Assembly (NCBI GenBank): GCA_900316995.1
Contig: ONEZ01000004.1
Location: forward strand, 1-64,000
Direction of reading: 5' to 3'
Length of the DNA: 64,000 nt
From: an uncultured Bacteroidales bacterium
Lineage (GTDB): Bacteria; Bacteroidota; Bacteroidia; Bacteroidales; Paludibacteraceae
The translations under genes were made by a program, and so were the position numbers. Under the pieces are notes generated by a model. That model saw only the letters and a list, made by a program, of their open reading frames with translations. It did no database searches and was not told the origin of the DNA. Of this stretch, positions 50,592 through 58,263 are shown in pieces; the first letter of the stretch is position 1, and each line of letters opens with the position of its first letter.

Positions 50592-52353
50592 GGATAATCT
50601 TTCTTAGCCTTATTGATTTAGGAGTGACCTCCACATATTCATCAGCCTTAATGTATTCCAATGACTCCTCAAGGCTCATGTGAATGGCAGGGGCAATCTT
50701 GGCCTTTTCATCAGACCCCGATGCGCGCATATTGGTAAGTTTCTTTGACTTGGTCACATTTACAGGAAGGTCACCCTCCTTGCAGTGCTCACCTACCACC
50801 TGGCCGGCATACACCTCATCCTGAGGCTCAATGAAGAACTTGCCACGGTCCTGCAGCTTGTCAAGAGCGTAAGCATAAGCTGTACCGCTCTCAAGCGCCA
50901 CTATTGAACCATTGTTACGGCGCTCAATCTCACCCTTGTATGGAGCGTATTTAACAAAACGGTGAGCTATAACAGCTTCACCTGCAGTAGCAGTAAGAAT
51001 ATTTGTACGCAGACCTATGATACCGCGTGACGGTATTTCAAACTCAATGTGTATACGGTCATTCTTGGTCTCCATAGAGAGCATGTCGCCCTTACGGTTA
51101 GAAACCATCTCAATAACCTTGCCAGAGAACTCCTCAGGCACATTGACCGTAAGCTGCTCAAACGGCTCGCACTTAACACCGTCAATCTCCTTAATAATAA
51201 CCTGAGGCTGCCCCACCTGAAGCTCATAACCCTCACGGCGCATTGTTTCAATAAGCACAGATAGGTGAAGCACGCCACGGCCGTAAACGTGCCATACATC
51301 CTCATTAACCTCCTTCTGAACACGCAGGGCAAGGTTCTTGTCAAGTTCCTTCACAAGGCGGTCATTTATGTGGCGTGATGTCACAAACTTGCCCTCCTTG
51401 CCAAAGAAAGGTGAGTCATTAATAGTGAACACCATACTCATGGTAGGTTCATCAATAGCAATAGGCGGAAGCGGTTCCACGGTCTCAACATCGCAGATGG
51501 AATCACCTATCTCAAACTGCTCCAGACCAACAATGGCGCAGAGCTCACCGCTACTAACCTCCTTAACCTTAGTCTTACCAAAGCCGGAGAAGATGTTAAG
51601 CTCCTTAATACGAGCCTTGTTCTGAGTGCCGTCACGGTGAACCAGCATAATCTCCTGGCCCTCCTTAATAGTACCACGATGTACACGTCCTACAGCTATA
51701 CGGCCTACGTATGATGAGTAGTCAAGTGATGTGATTAGCATCTGTAGAGGACCCTCAAGCTGCTCAGGTGCAGGAATATACTCAAGAATGGCATCAAGAA
51801 GAGCATAAATGTTATCTGTAGGTTTTTTCCAATCAACGCTCATCCAGCCGTTTTTTGCAGAACCATAAATGGTGGGGAAATCAAGCTGCTCCTCTGTGGC
51901 GTCAAGGCTGCACATAAGGTCAAACACAGCCTCCTGAACCTCATCAGGGCGGCAATTTGGCTTATCAACTTTGTTTACTACTACAATAGGTTTCAAGCCT
52001 ATTTCAATAGCCTTTTGCAGCACAAAACGTGTCTGGGGCATTGGGCCTTCAAAAGCATCAACCAAAAGCAACACACCGTCTGCCATATTTAGCACACGCT
52101 CCACCTCACCGCCAAAATCACTGTGCCCCGGAGTGTCAATAATGTTAATTTTGGTATCCTTGTACATTATGGACACGTTCTTTGAAACTATTGTTATGCC
52201 TCGCTCACGCTCCAAATCATTATTGTCAAGTATCAACTCACCCTTATTCTCATTCTCACGGAAAAGCGCACCTGCTATAAGCATCTTGTCAACCAAGGTG
52301 GTCTTGCCGTGGTCAACGTGGGCTATGATGGCTATGTTTCTGATGTTCTGCAT
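50554..52353 (-). CDS. typA: Ribosome-binding GTPase TypA/BipA
   Basis: A 599-residue translational GTPase from the ATG at 52353 (MQNIRNIAIIAHVDHGKTTL). A longer frame to 52419 is rejected because it crosses the promoter word. G2/G3 motifs are RERGITIVSKNVSI and DTPGHSDFGGEVERVL, and G4 is NKVDKPN; domains II, III, V and the C-terminal domain follow (ERRNNGSIVALESGTAYAYA). BipA assists ribosome assembly under stress. It overlaps folK at its 3' end. Confidence 0.96.
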   Translation of the reverse strand: MQNIRNIAIIAHVDHGKTTLVDKMLIAGALFRENENKGELILDNNDLERERGITIVSKNVSIMYKDTKINIIDTPGHSDFGGEVERVLNMADGVLLLVDAFEGPMPQTRFVLQKAIEIGLKPIVVVNKVDKPNCRPDEVQEAVFDLMCSLDATEEQLDFPTIYGSAKNGWMSVDWKKPTDNIYALLDAILEYIPAPEQLEGPLQMLITSLDYSSYVGRIAVGRVHRGTIKEGQEIMLVHRDGTQNKARIKELNIFSGFGKTKVKEVSSGELCAIVGLEQFEIGDSICDVETVEPLPPIAIDEPTMSMVFTINDSPFFGKEGKFVTSRHINDRLVKELDKNLALRVQKEVNEDVWHVYGRGVLHLSVLIETMRREGYELQVGQPQVIIKEIDGVKCEPFEQLTVNVPEEFSGKVIEMVSNRKGDMLSMETKNDRIHIEFEIPSRGIIGLRTNILTATAGEAVIAHRFVKYAPYKGEIERRNNGSIVALESGTAYAYALDKLQDRGKFFIEPQDEVYAGQVVGEHCKEGDLPVNVTKSKKLTNMRASGSDEKAKIAPAIHMSLEESLEYIKADEYVEVTPKSIRLRKIILDDLERKRANKQ

Positions 52354-52388
52354 TGTATGTGTTTTGTAACAAAATATTTTTGAGGTTG

Positions 52389-52396
52389 CAAAAATA
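52389..52396 (-). promoter_or_regulatory. Bacteroidota -7 element (TATTTTTG) for typA-folK
   Basis: Minus-strand TAnnTTTG match 35 nt before the typA ATG. Confidence 0.6.
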
Positions 52397-52461
52397 ATAT
52401 AAATTAGGGGCGTGGGCAAATTTTTTTATCATGCATATTTTGATTTTCTTAAGGTTTGCCG

Positions 52462-52469
52462 TATCTTTG
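52462..52469 (+). promoter_or_regulatory. Bacteroidota -7 element (TATCTTTG) for the small membrane protein
   Basis: Plus-strand TAnnTTTG match 22 nt before the ATG at 52492. Confidence 0.6.
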
Positions 52470-52491
52470 TGAAAAATTTTAACATTTGTTT

Positions 52492-52908
52492 ATGAAAAGG
52501 CTCTACATACCCTCTTGGATTGCATCTATTCTGGCGCTTGCCGGTTATATTGTAATGTGTAACAATGGTGACGGAGGAAATTTTCTACTTCAGTTTGGAG
52601 CTATTGCAGCATCAACATTCTGCCTTATTAACGCATTCTGGCTAATTTCAAAACGCAAGTTCTCAGCAGGAGCCTGCATGTATGGCGTATTACTGCAAAA
52701 TCTTTACATCATGTTCTATCTGTTAGGATATGAAGGATACATGCCTATGCTCTACGCCAGCCTTGGCTTTGAGTTCTTGGCGGTAATAGCCAGGTACTTT
52801 GAGGCAAAGAACAGCAAGGAGAAGGGCGCATCCGTTAATATTATTAACATCCCTACATGTTATGCGCTCATCATGCTGGTGCTCTCACTTGTGGTGCTGT
52901 TTCTGTAA
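52492..52908 (+). CDS. Small four-helix membrane protein of unknown function
   Basis: A 138-residue protein from the ATG at 52492 (MKRLYIPSWIASILALAGYI). Four hydrophobic segments are visible: residues about 9-24, 34-51, 63-91 and 118-137. It has no catalytic motif and I do not recognise the family. It diverges from typA and has its own promoter. It is followed by the operator array of the AAA ATPase gene. Confidence 0.75.
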   Translation: MKRLYIPSWIASILALAGYIVMCNNGDGGNFLLQFGAIAASTFCLINAFWLISKRKFSAGACMYGVLLQNLYIMFYLLGYEGYMPMLYASLGFEFLAVIARYFEAKNSKEKGASVNIINIPTCYALIMLVLSLVVLFL

Positions 52909-52953
52909 GACTGCTCAGACGGACGCACCTTTGCAGACGCGTGAGCAAAAAAA

Positions 52954-53085
52954 AATGTTTCTAAACATCTTTTTTAGCAAAATTTAGTGTTTGAAAACAT
53001 TATTTCTACCTTAAATACGCTAATTCTATGATTTTTTAGTGTTTACAAACACTTTTTTTGCCCGTATTTAGTGCTTAGAAACATT
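52954..53085. promoter_or_regulatory. Array of four palindromic operators before the AAA ATPase gene
   Basis: Four sites fit AGTGTTT-nn-AAACATT: 52954-52969 (AATGTTTCTAAACATC), 52986-53001 (AGTGTTTGAAAACATT), 53038-53053 (AGTGTTTACAAACACT) and 53070-53085 (AGTGCTTAGAAACATT). Start-to-start spacings are 32, 52 and 32 bp, close to 3, 5 and 3 helical turns, so all sites face one side of the DNA. The last site lies 7 nt before the -7 element, a repressor position. The binding protein is unknown. Confidence 0.65.
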
Positions 53086-53092
53086 ATTTTAT

Positions 53093-53100
53093 TATCTTTG
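53093..53100 (+). promoter_or_regulatory. Bacteroidota -7 element (TATCTTTG) for the AAA ATPase gene
   Basis: Plus-strand TAnnTTTG match 20 nt before the ATG, directly after the fourth operator. Confidence 0.65.
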
Positions 53101-53120
53101 CAGAACAAAGATATTACCCA

Positions 53121-54335
53121 ATGGACGGAACACTAAAATATGAAGAGCTTACAAGATCATTCACTCGTAGGCTTATGGACACCCCCACAGAATTTTACAG
53201 ATACCTTTATGGTAAAATAAACTGGGAGGATAAACTCATTGGTATCACTGGTCCTAAAGGATGTGGGAAAAGCACGCTTATACTTCAGCACATAAAAAAC
53301 ACATTCAAAGGAGAAGATCTTGATAAGGTACTCTATGTGTCACTTGATAATCTATGGTTTGCAAGTAACAAAGTAACAGACTTAGTTGAAACCTTCTACA
53401 CCAATGGCGGAACACACCTGTTCATAGACGAAGTTCACTATGAGCCAAACTGGAAAAGGTTACTAAAGAACCTTTCAGATGACTACCCGTCACTGCATAT
53501 AGTTTATACTGGTTCATCAATGCTTCAGATGAAGTCTAGCGTGGCAGACCTTTCCAGAAGACTGGCCATGTATGAGATGCGCGGGCTTTCTTTCCGTGAG
53601 TACCTTTTGTTTGAAAAGCAAATAAAGGTTGAACCTGTTTCACTTGAAACAGCACTAAAGAGCCACGTGGATATATCTATGGATATCTGTAATAAGATTC
53701 AGATAATTCCCGCATTTGAAAATTATCTGAGAACAGGTTACTATCCGTTCTACAAGCAGTTACATAATAGTTTGGAATCAAGAATAATGTCTATGGTCAA
53801 TCAGATAATAGAAGTTGACTATCCAGCCATAGATGACGTTACACCTGCAACCATTAGGAAAACTAAAAAAATGTTTATGGTTTTGGCAGAACGTGTACCA
53901 CAGACACCTAAAATGACTGAACTGTATAGAGAACTTGAAACAGACAGGAACCAGGGACTTAAGATGCTTAACGCCCTTGAGCGCGGAGGCCTGCTGCAGC
54001 TACTGATAGATGATGTAAAAAGCCCAGACAACTTGTCCCGCCCTGATAAGATATACATAAACAACCCAACTTTAGCATACGCCATTTCTCCACATTCTGA
54101 CATAGGAACAATAAGAGAGACCTTCTTCATGAACCAGCTGACAGAATCACATGATGTAAGATACCCTAAGCACGGAGACTTTATAGTTGACAAGACATAT
54201 CTGTTTGAAGTTGGAGGCAAAAACAAGAACTTTAATCAGATTAAGGATATTCCAAACAGTTTCCTCGCGGTAGATGATATAGAGGTAGGAAGAGGAGCAA
54301 AGATTCCACTTTGGATATTTGGATTGCTATATTAA
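53121..54335 (+). CDS. AAA_14/DUF4143 family ATPase
   Basis: A 404-residue protein. The N-terminal AAA_14 ATPase has Walker A GITGPKGCGKSTLILQH near residue 43, Walker B THLFIDEVHYEPNW near 95 and a sensor strand IVYTGSSMLQM near 132. From about residue 220 the DUF4143 part follows, ending in a restriction-nuclease-like core with FIVDKTYLFEVGGKNKNF. These ATPases are common in gut Bacteroidota; their role is unknown, although the C-terminal nuclease-like fold is noted in the family. I see no DNA-binding helix-turn-helix, so the operator array upstream is probably read by another protein. Confidence 0.85.
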   Translation: MDGTLKYEELTRSFTRRLMDTPTEFYRYLYGKINWEDKLIGITGPKGCGKSTLILQHIKNTFKGEDLDKVLYVSLDNLWFASNKVTDLVETFYTNGGTHLFIDEVHYEPNWKRLLKNLSDDYPSLHIVYTGSSMLQMKSSVADLSRRLAMYEMRGLSFREYLLFEKQIKVEPVSLETALKSHVDISMDICNKIQIIPAFENYLRTGYYPFYKQLHNSLESRIMSMVNQIIEVDYPAIDDVTPATIRKTKKMFMVLAERVPQTPKMTELYRELETDRNQGLKMLNALERGGLLQLLIDDVKSPDNLSRPDKIYINNPTLAYAISPHSDIGTIRETFFMNQLTESHDVRYPKHGDFIVDKTYLFEVGGKNKNFNQIKDIPNSFLAVDDIEVGRGAKIPLWIFGLLY

Positions 54336-54359
54336 AACCAACAATAATTGTTTTACCCT

Positions 54360-54809
54360 ATGAAAAAACACGTAATTCTGGCATTTGCCACACTTTTTTC
54401 TTTAATGACATTAGCCGCCGACGCGGAGTTTGTTAACCTTGGTCTTAAGAGTGGCACGCTGTGGAAAAACGCCAATGAGAGCGGATACTACACATATAGT
54501 GAGGCAACAGCCAAGTTTGGCAAGAGCCTGCCATCCAAGAAACAGTTAGACGAACTTATAAGTGATTGCAAATGGACATGGAATGGCTCTGAATATAAGA
54601 TTACAGGACCTAACGGGAATTACATAACTTTGCCGGCAGAGGGCTACAAATACTGCAATGGCAAGGAGCACAATGACACCACTGGTGCATACTGGAGCCG
54701 TGAGGCAGCCAGTGAGAAGAACTCATGGTTCATGTTCTTTAACGCCTCCACCAAGTACGTGGAATACAACCGTAAGTGCGAGGGCCTCTCAGTAAGGTTG
54801 GTAAAATAA
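54360..54809 (+). CDS. Small secreted protein with a FISUMP-like domain
   Basis: A 149-residue protein from the ATG at 54360, with signal peptide (MKKHVILAFATLFSLMTLAA). The mature part EFVNLGLKSGTLWKNANESG, then TLPAEGYKYCNGKEHNDTTG and a final CEGLSVRLVK, resembles the single-domain FISUMP/DUF1566-type proteins of Bacteroidota. It has no lipobox, so it is periplasmic or released. It follows the ATPase gene by 24 nt and may share its transcript. Function unknown. Confidence 0.75.
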   Translation: MKKHVILAFATLFSLMTLAADAEFVNLGLKSGTLWKNANESGYYTYSEATAKFGKSLPSKKQLDELISDCKWTWNGSEYKITGPNGNYITLPAEGYKYCNGKEHNDTTGAYWSREAASEKNSWFMFFNASTKYVEYNRKCEGLSVRLVK

Positions 54810-54823
54810 ATAAGCAACGTATA

Positions 54824-55708
54824 CTAAAGCAGCTCCGCCTCTGTGGCAAAACCGTTGGCGGCACCAGACACTCCTATCTTGATTGAGGCGAACTTCTGAG
54901 CCATAGTCAGCGACTCTTCTGCGCTGAGTTTTCTGGTGAAGCGGAAGTGTGTAAAGGCGCTTAATAGCGCATCTCCAGCGCCAATGGTATTCACTATTTT
55001 TGAAGGCTTAACTGCAGGGAGGTGTTTTACGTTATCAGCCGAGCGATGATAAAGCATAGCGCCATCCGCCCCCATTCCAATAATTATAACATCTAAGTTT
55101 TTGTAGAGTTTGGCTAGCTTGCGGATGAAACCTCTCTCCTCCCCTTTTATATCCTCATTACTGAGGAACAGGACATCGGCGGCCTTAAAGAAATCCATAT
55201 CATACTCATCCTCTGGATTTGAGAGTACATGAACGTCTGTTACTATGGGCACACCAGCCTCCTTTGCCACGCTGAGCATTGGACGAGCAAAGTTAATGTT
55301 GCACAGCACCGCCGCGTCTGAGTTGCGTATCACGCTGACTGCAGTCTCAATGTCAAACGAACACTCTTGTATATCTTTCAGGTCACAGAAAATTCTCCTG
55401 CGGCCAGAGGCATCATAGACATTCACACTCTGCGGAGTCTCTTTAAGATTGTCAATCTTACGGCACTCTTTAAGATTTAGGGCTTGCAGGTCCTTGTTAA
55501 CCATCGATGACAACGAATCCTCCGCCCCGAGCGTTAGAAGCGATACATCAGAGCCAAGGGTGTTAAGCGCCTTTGCCACATTGAACGCCACCCCGCTGGT
55601 ACTCACGTCAACACCAAAGCATGGATAGCATACGGGCATGTACTCCAGTGGGAACTTGTCCGTCTTAAGATTTATCTCTACATTTGTCAGACCTACAACG
55701 GTAATCAT
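54824..55708 (-). CDS. PfkB family carbohydrate kinase
   Basis: A 294-residue ribokinase-like enzyme. The N-terminal GVDVSTSGVAFNVAKALNTL contacts the sugar; VDVIIIGMGADGAMLYHR-like and KIVNTIGAGDALLSAFTHF near residue 240 form the ATP and catalytic region with the base aspartate in GAGD. The substrate (fructose, ribose, a nucleoside or other) cannot be told from sequence. It lies 5 nt downstream of the AlbA_2 regulator gene in the same direction, so the two probably form an operon, with the regulator first. Confidence 0.88.
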   Translation of the reverse strand: MITVVGLTNVEINLKTDKFPLEYMPVCYPCFGVDVSTSGVAFNVAKALNTLGSDVSLLTLGAEDSLSSMVNKDLQALNLKECRKIDNLKETPQSVNVYDASGRRRIFCDLKDIQECSFDIETAVSVIRNSDAAVLCNINFARPMLSVAKEAGVPIVTDVHVLSNPEDEYDMDFFKAADVLFLSNEDIKGEERGFIRKLAKLYKNLDVIIIGMGADGAMLYHRSADNVKHLPAVKPSKIVNTIGAGDALLSAFTHFRFTRKLSAEESLTMAQKFASIKIGVSGAANGFATEAELL

Positions 55709-55713
55709 AGGCT

Positions 55714-57096
55714 CTACTCATTTAGCACCCACATTCCATCTTTATCGTTACCTTCACGTCTTAAAACACCAAGTTTCTTTAATAGAGAGATCTCTCGTTC
55801 TATAGTACGTTGACTGACCGACATCATCTCCGACATTTGCCGACCGCTTATTGTAGGAGACTTTCTTATGGTATCAAGTATAACACACTGACGTTCAGTT
55901 AAATTTATCTCCGACACATCTCCGACATTATCTCCGACATCTGTCCCATTAAGAGAGGCAAAAATAATAGTCTGAAATTGAGTTGGACTTGATTTGAAAA
56001 CAGGTTTCAATTCATCAGTGTATCCTTCAAGTGCCTTGGTCTCATTACAAATGCGAGTAAGACCACTGCCACGCTTTTCCATATAATCCAATTGAGCCAT
56101 AACATTGGCTAGTACGGGATTACGTCTTTCAGAAGAAACATCTGCTATATCCAAATCCTGAATTAACAGACCATTATACATTCCACCAGGAGAAGTAATG
56201 ACAAGGCGATTGTCAAAAATATCTAAATGAACCTCACTCCCCATAACAGTATAGTCTCGGTGAATAATGTGGTTAACCATCGCCTCTAAAACCGCACGTT
56301 CTGCGTACTCTGGTTTATTTTTTCGTCCATTAGGCAACTTTTCCCAACCTCTCTTGGTATTTGCCCTTACAAAATTCATAGCCTCACGAAGTAACATTAA
56401 CACATTACCAGTAAATTCAGCATCATTGATAGCGTCACCCTTTGATCTCCCATCCCATAACGTACAATATAAACGAGACTGCCATAAGGGACAATCATCT
56501 GCGAACAATGCGCCTGCGTTAGTAAGATTACCCGTATTTGTAACAAGCCCAAAAGACAAGAGATACTTCTTATCCCATTCTTGATTAGTACGCTTTTTGA
56601 ACGTATTAGCTAAAATGGTGAAAGAATAGTCATCCGCTTTATAATCTGCATGAAGGGAATCGAATGTTTTGTTTGAACCTTTCAGCACCAAGCGAACCAT
56701 CTGCTCCGCCGTTGCTGGTATACTCTCATCTCCAATACGAACGTAGGCAACTCTCTGACCGTCGCCTACGTAATAGTACGGTGTATAATTTCCAGAATTA
56801 ACTTTAAGCTGTAAGATGTTCAAACCACTCACCTCACGAGGAATCATCTCCACATCTGGCAAAGGATCCATATAATCGCGGATTTTACTACTAATGGTTT
56901 CACACACATATTGAACATTATCTATCCCTCTTACTATTCCATCGTTATCAATGCCAAATAAAAGAGAGCCCCCCAATCCATTTGCAAAGGCGCTCACACT
57001 CTTTAGCCAGCTTTTAGGCTTCTTCTCCTCAAGCAGCAATTTAAAGTCATATGTAGAGCATTCCGCTATTAAAGCATTTAATTCCATTTTCAACAA
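55714..57096 (-). CDS. AlbA_2/Schlafen-type DNA-binding transcriptional regulator
   Basis: A 460-residue protein. The N-terminal AlbA_2 domain (residues about 15-135) shows SWLKSVSAFANGLGGSLLFG and RQRVAYVRIGDESIPA-like segments. The middle HATPase_c_4-like region has AVLEAMVNHIIHRDYTVMGS near 275 and NRLVITSPGGMYNGL near 310. The C-terminal winged helix is SGRQMSEMMSVSQRTIEREI (residues about 410-455). Such proteins are annotated as ATP-binding or RecG-like putative regulators. It is probably co-transcribed with the PfkB kinase gene and may control it. Confidence 0.85.
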   Translation of the reverse strand: MLKMELNALIAECSTYDFKLLLEEKKPKSWLKSVSAFANGLGGSLLFGIDNDGIVRGIDNVQYVCETISSKIRDYMDPLPDVEMIPREVSGLNILQLKVNSGNYTPYYYVGDGQRVAYVRIGDESIPATAEQMVRLVLKGSNKTFDSLHADYKADDYSFTILANTFKKRTNQEWDKKYLLSFGLVTNTGNLTNAGALFADDCPLWQSRLYCTLWDGRSKGDAINDAEFTGNVLMLLREAMNFVRANTKRGWEKLPNGRKNKPEYAERAVLEAMVNHIIHRDYTVMGSEVHLDIFDNRLVITSPGGMYNGLLIQDLDIADVSSERRNPVLANVMAQLDYMEKRGSGLTRICNETKALEGYTDELKPVFKSSPTQFQTIIFASLNGTDVGDNVGDVSEINLTERQCVILDTIRKSPTISGRQMSEMMSVSQRTIEREISLLKKLGVLRREGNDKDGMWVLNE

Positions 57097-57355
57097 CGCA
57101 TAAAATTACATTTCTTTAAGATTCTCATTTACAAATTTAACGCTTTTATTTCAATTTTCAAAAGTTATTACATTGACATACTGCCTTATTGCAAGCTTTT
57201 AACCGCACTCAGCAATGATAATCATAATTTCACATTTGAGATTACATATTTGTAAAGTACTGTATCTGTGCAATATGCGCAAGTTCTCTGACTAAAACAT
57301 ACAACAAAAGCGTTAGCACCAGATGATGCTAACGCTTACCGTTATTTAGTAAACC
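57097..57355. other. Intergenic region between the AlbA_2 gene and the barrel gene
   Basis: 259 nt, AT-rich, without a coding frame. It should hold the promoter of the leftward AlbA_2-pfkB pair, but I see no perfect TAnnTTTG word in the expected place. The only clear structure is the terminator near its right end. Confidence 0.5.
57308..57337 (-). terminator. Terminator of the giant-protein/barrel operon
   Basis: An 11-bp perfect stem AAGCGTTAGCA with TGCTAACGCTT; on the minus strand it is followed by TTTTGTTG. It lies 19 nt beyond the barrel gene stop. Confidence 0.85.
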
Positions 57356-58249
57356 CTACTTTTTAAAGTTCAGATTATACACTAACTTCAGGCCAACATC
57401 AAAACAGCTAAACTTATCTGCATAAACACTTATGGCAGGAAGCACTTCAACCTTAGGAGCCGGATTGGCAGGGTCTGCGCCTATCTGTGAAACTGAAATC
57501 ATACTGTTTGCAGTTGCATCCTTTTTGAAAGTATTGAACGCACAATAGTCAGCATACAAACCTATTCCTATGCTGTGACCATTCTTTAAGGCAAACTCAT
57601 ACCCTATTTCAGCCGACACAAACAATTGGAATACAGGAGCATCCCATGTACTCTTAGTGTTTAACTGTTCCTCCGCAAGTTTGCCAGTTATCACATTATC
57701 AACCCTTGTAACACCGTATGGCTCATAGTATGCAGCAATATGAGCATTCTCTAAGGTCTGGCTATATGGAGAATATACAGGGATGGCAAATCTCGGGCCC
57801 GCATTTACAAACAATCCTTTGTAAAGCATTGTAAACATAAGCGGCACCTGTACCTGCAACTGACCTATGTTAGACACCACATTATCCGCTGTTATGGTAT
57901 AATCAACCCTGTCACCATCTGCATCTGCAGTCGTATATTGGTCCTTTACAGAGCCTTTCATACCAGTGGATATGTAGCCTATAGAAACGCCAGCCAATAT
58001 ACCGCAATATGGCTTGCTATCACTTTTCCTGTTAAAGAAATGTGAGTATTCCAAATCAAGCATGGCATTATACCCAACTCTGCTTGTAAAACTACCACTT
58101 GACATAATGGCTATTGCGGCACCACCCCTTACGCCAATGGAGAATCTATTGTACCCAATAGTATCTGCATCTGCTATATCCAAAGTATCTCCATACGTCA
58201 CGTACGAAGTTAACACACACAGAATTGAAAACACAATAAACTTTTTCAT
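57356..58249 (-). CDS. Outer-membrane beta-barrel protein next to the giant surface protein
   Basis: A 297-residue protein with signal peptide (MKKFIVFSILCVLTSYVTYG). The mature start YNRFSIGVRGGAAIAIMSSG and alternating strands such as LYKGLFVNAGPRFAIPVYSP indicate a porin-like outer-membrane barrel (OMP_b-brl type), ending in VYNLNFKK. It lies 14 nt downstream of the 1910-residue repeat protein gene and shares its transcript and terminator. It could anchor or export its partner, as SprF does for SprB, although it is not of the PorP/SprF family. That role is inference. Confidence 0.82.
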   Translation of the reverse strand: MKKFIVFSILCVLTSYVTYGDTLDIADADTIGYNRFSIGVRGGAAIAIMSSGSFTSRVGYNAMLDLEYSHFFNRKSDSKPYCGILAGVSIGYISTGMKGSVKDQYTTADADGDRVDYTITADNVVSNIGQLQVQVPLMFTMLYKGLFVNAGPRFAIPVYSPYSQTLENAHIAAYYEPYGVTRVDNVITGKLAEEQLNTKSTWDAPVFQLFVSAEIGYEFALKNGHSIGIGLYADYCAFNTFKKDATANSMISVSQIGADPANPAPKVEVLPAISVYADKFSCFDVGLKLVYNLNFKK

Positions 58250-58263
58250 AACAAGCCTCCTTT

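Noticed and set aside
52354-52419. Longer typA start at 52419
   Set aside because: The extension crosses the TATTTTTG promoter and the family starts at MQNIRNIAIIAHVDHGKTT.
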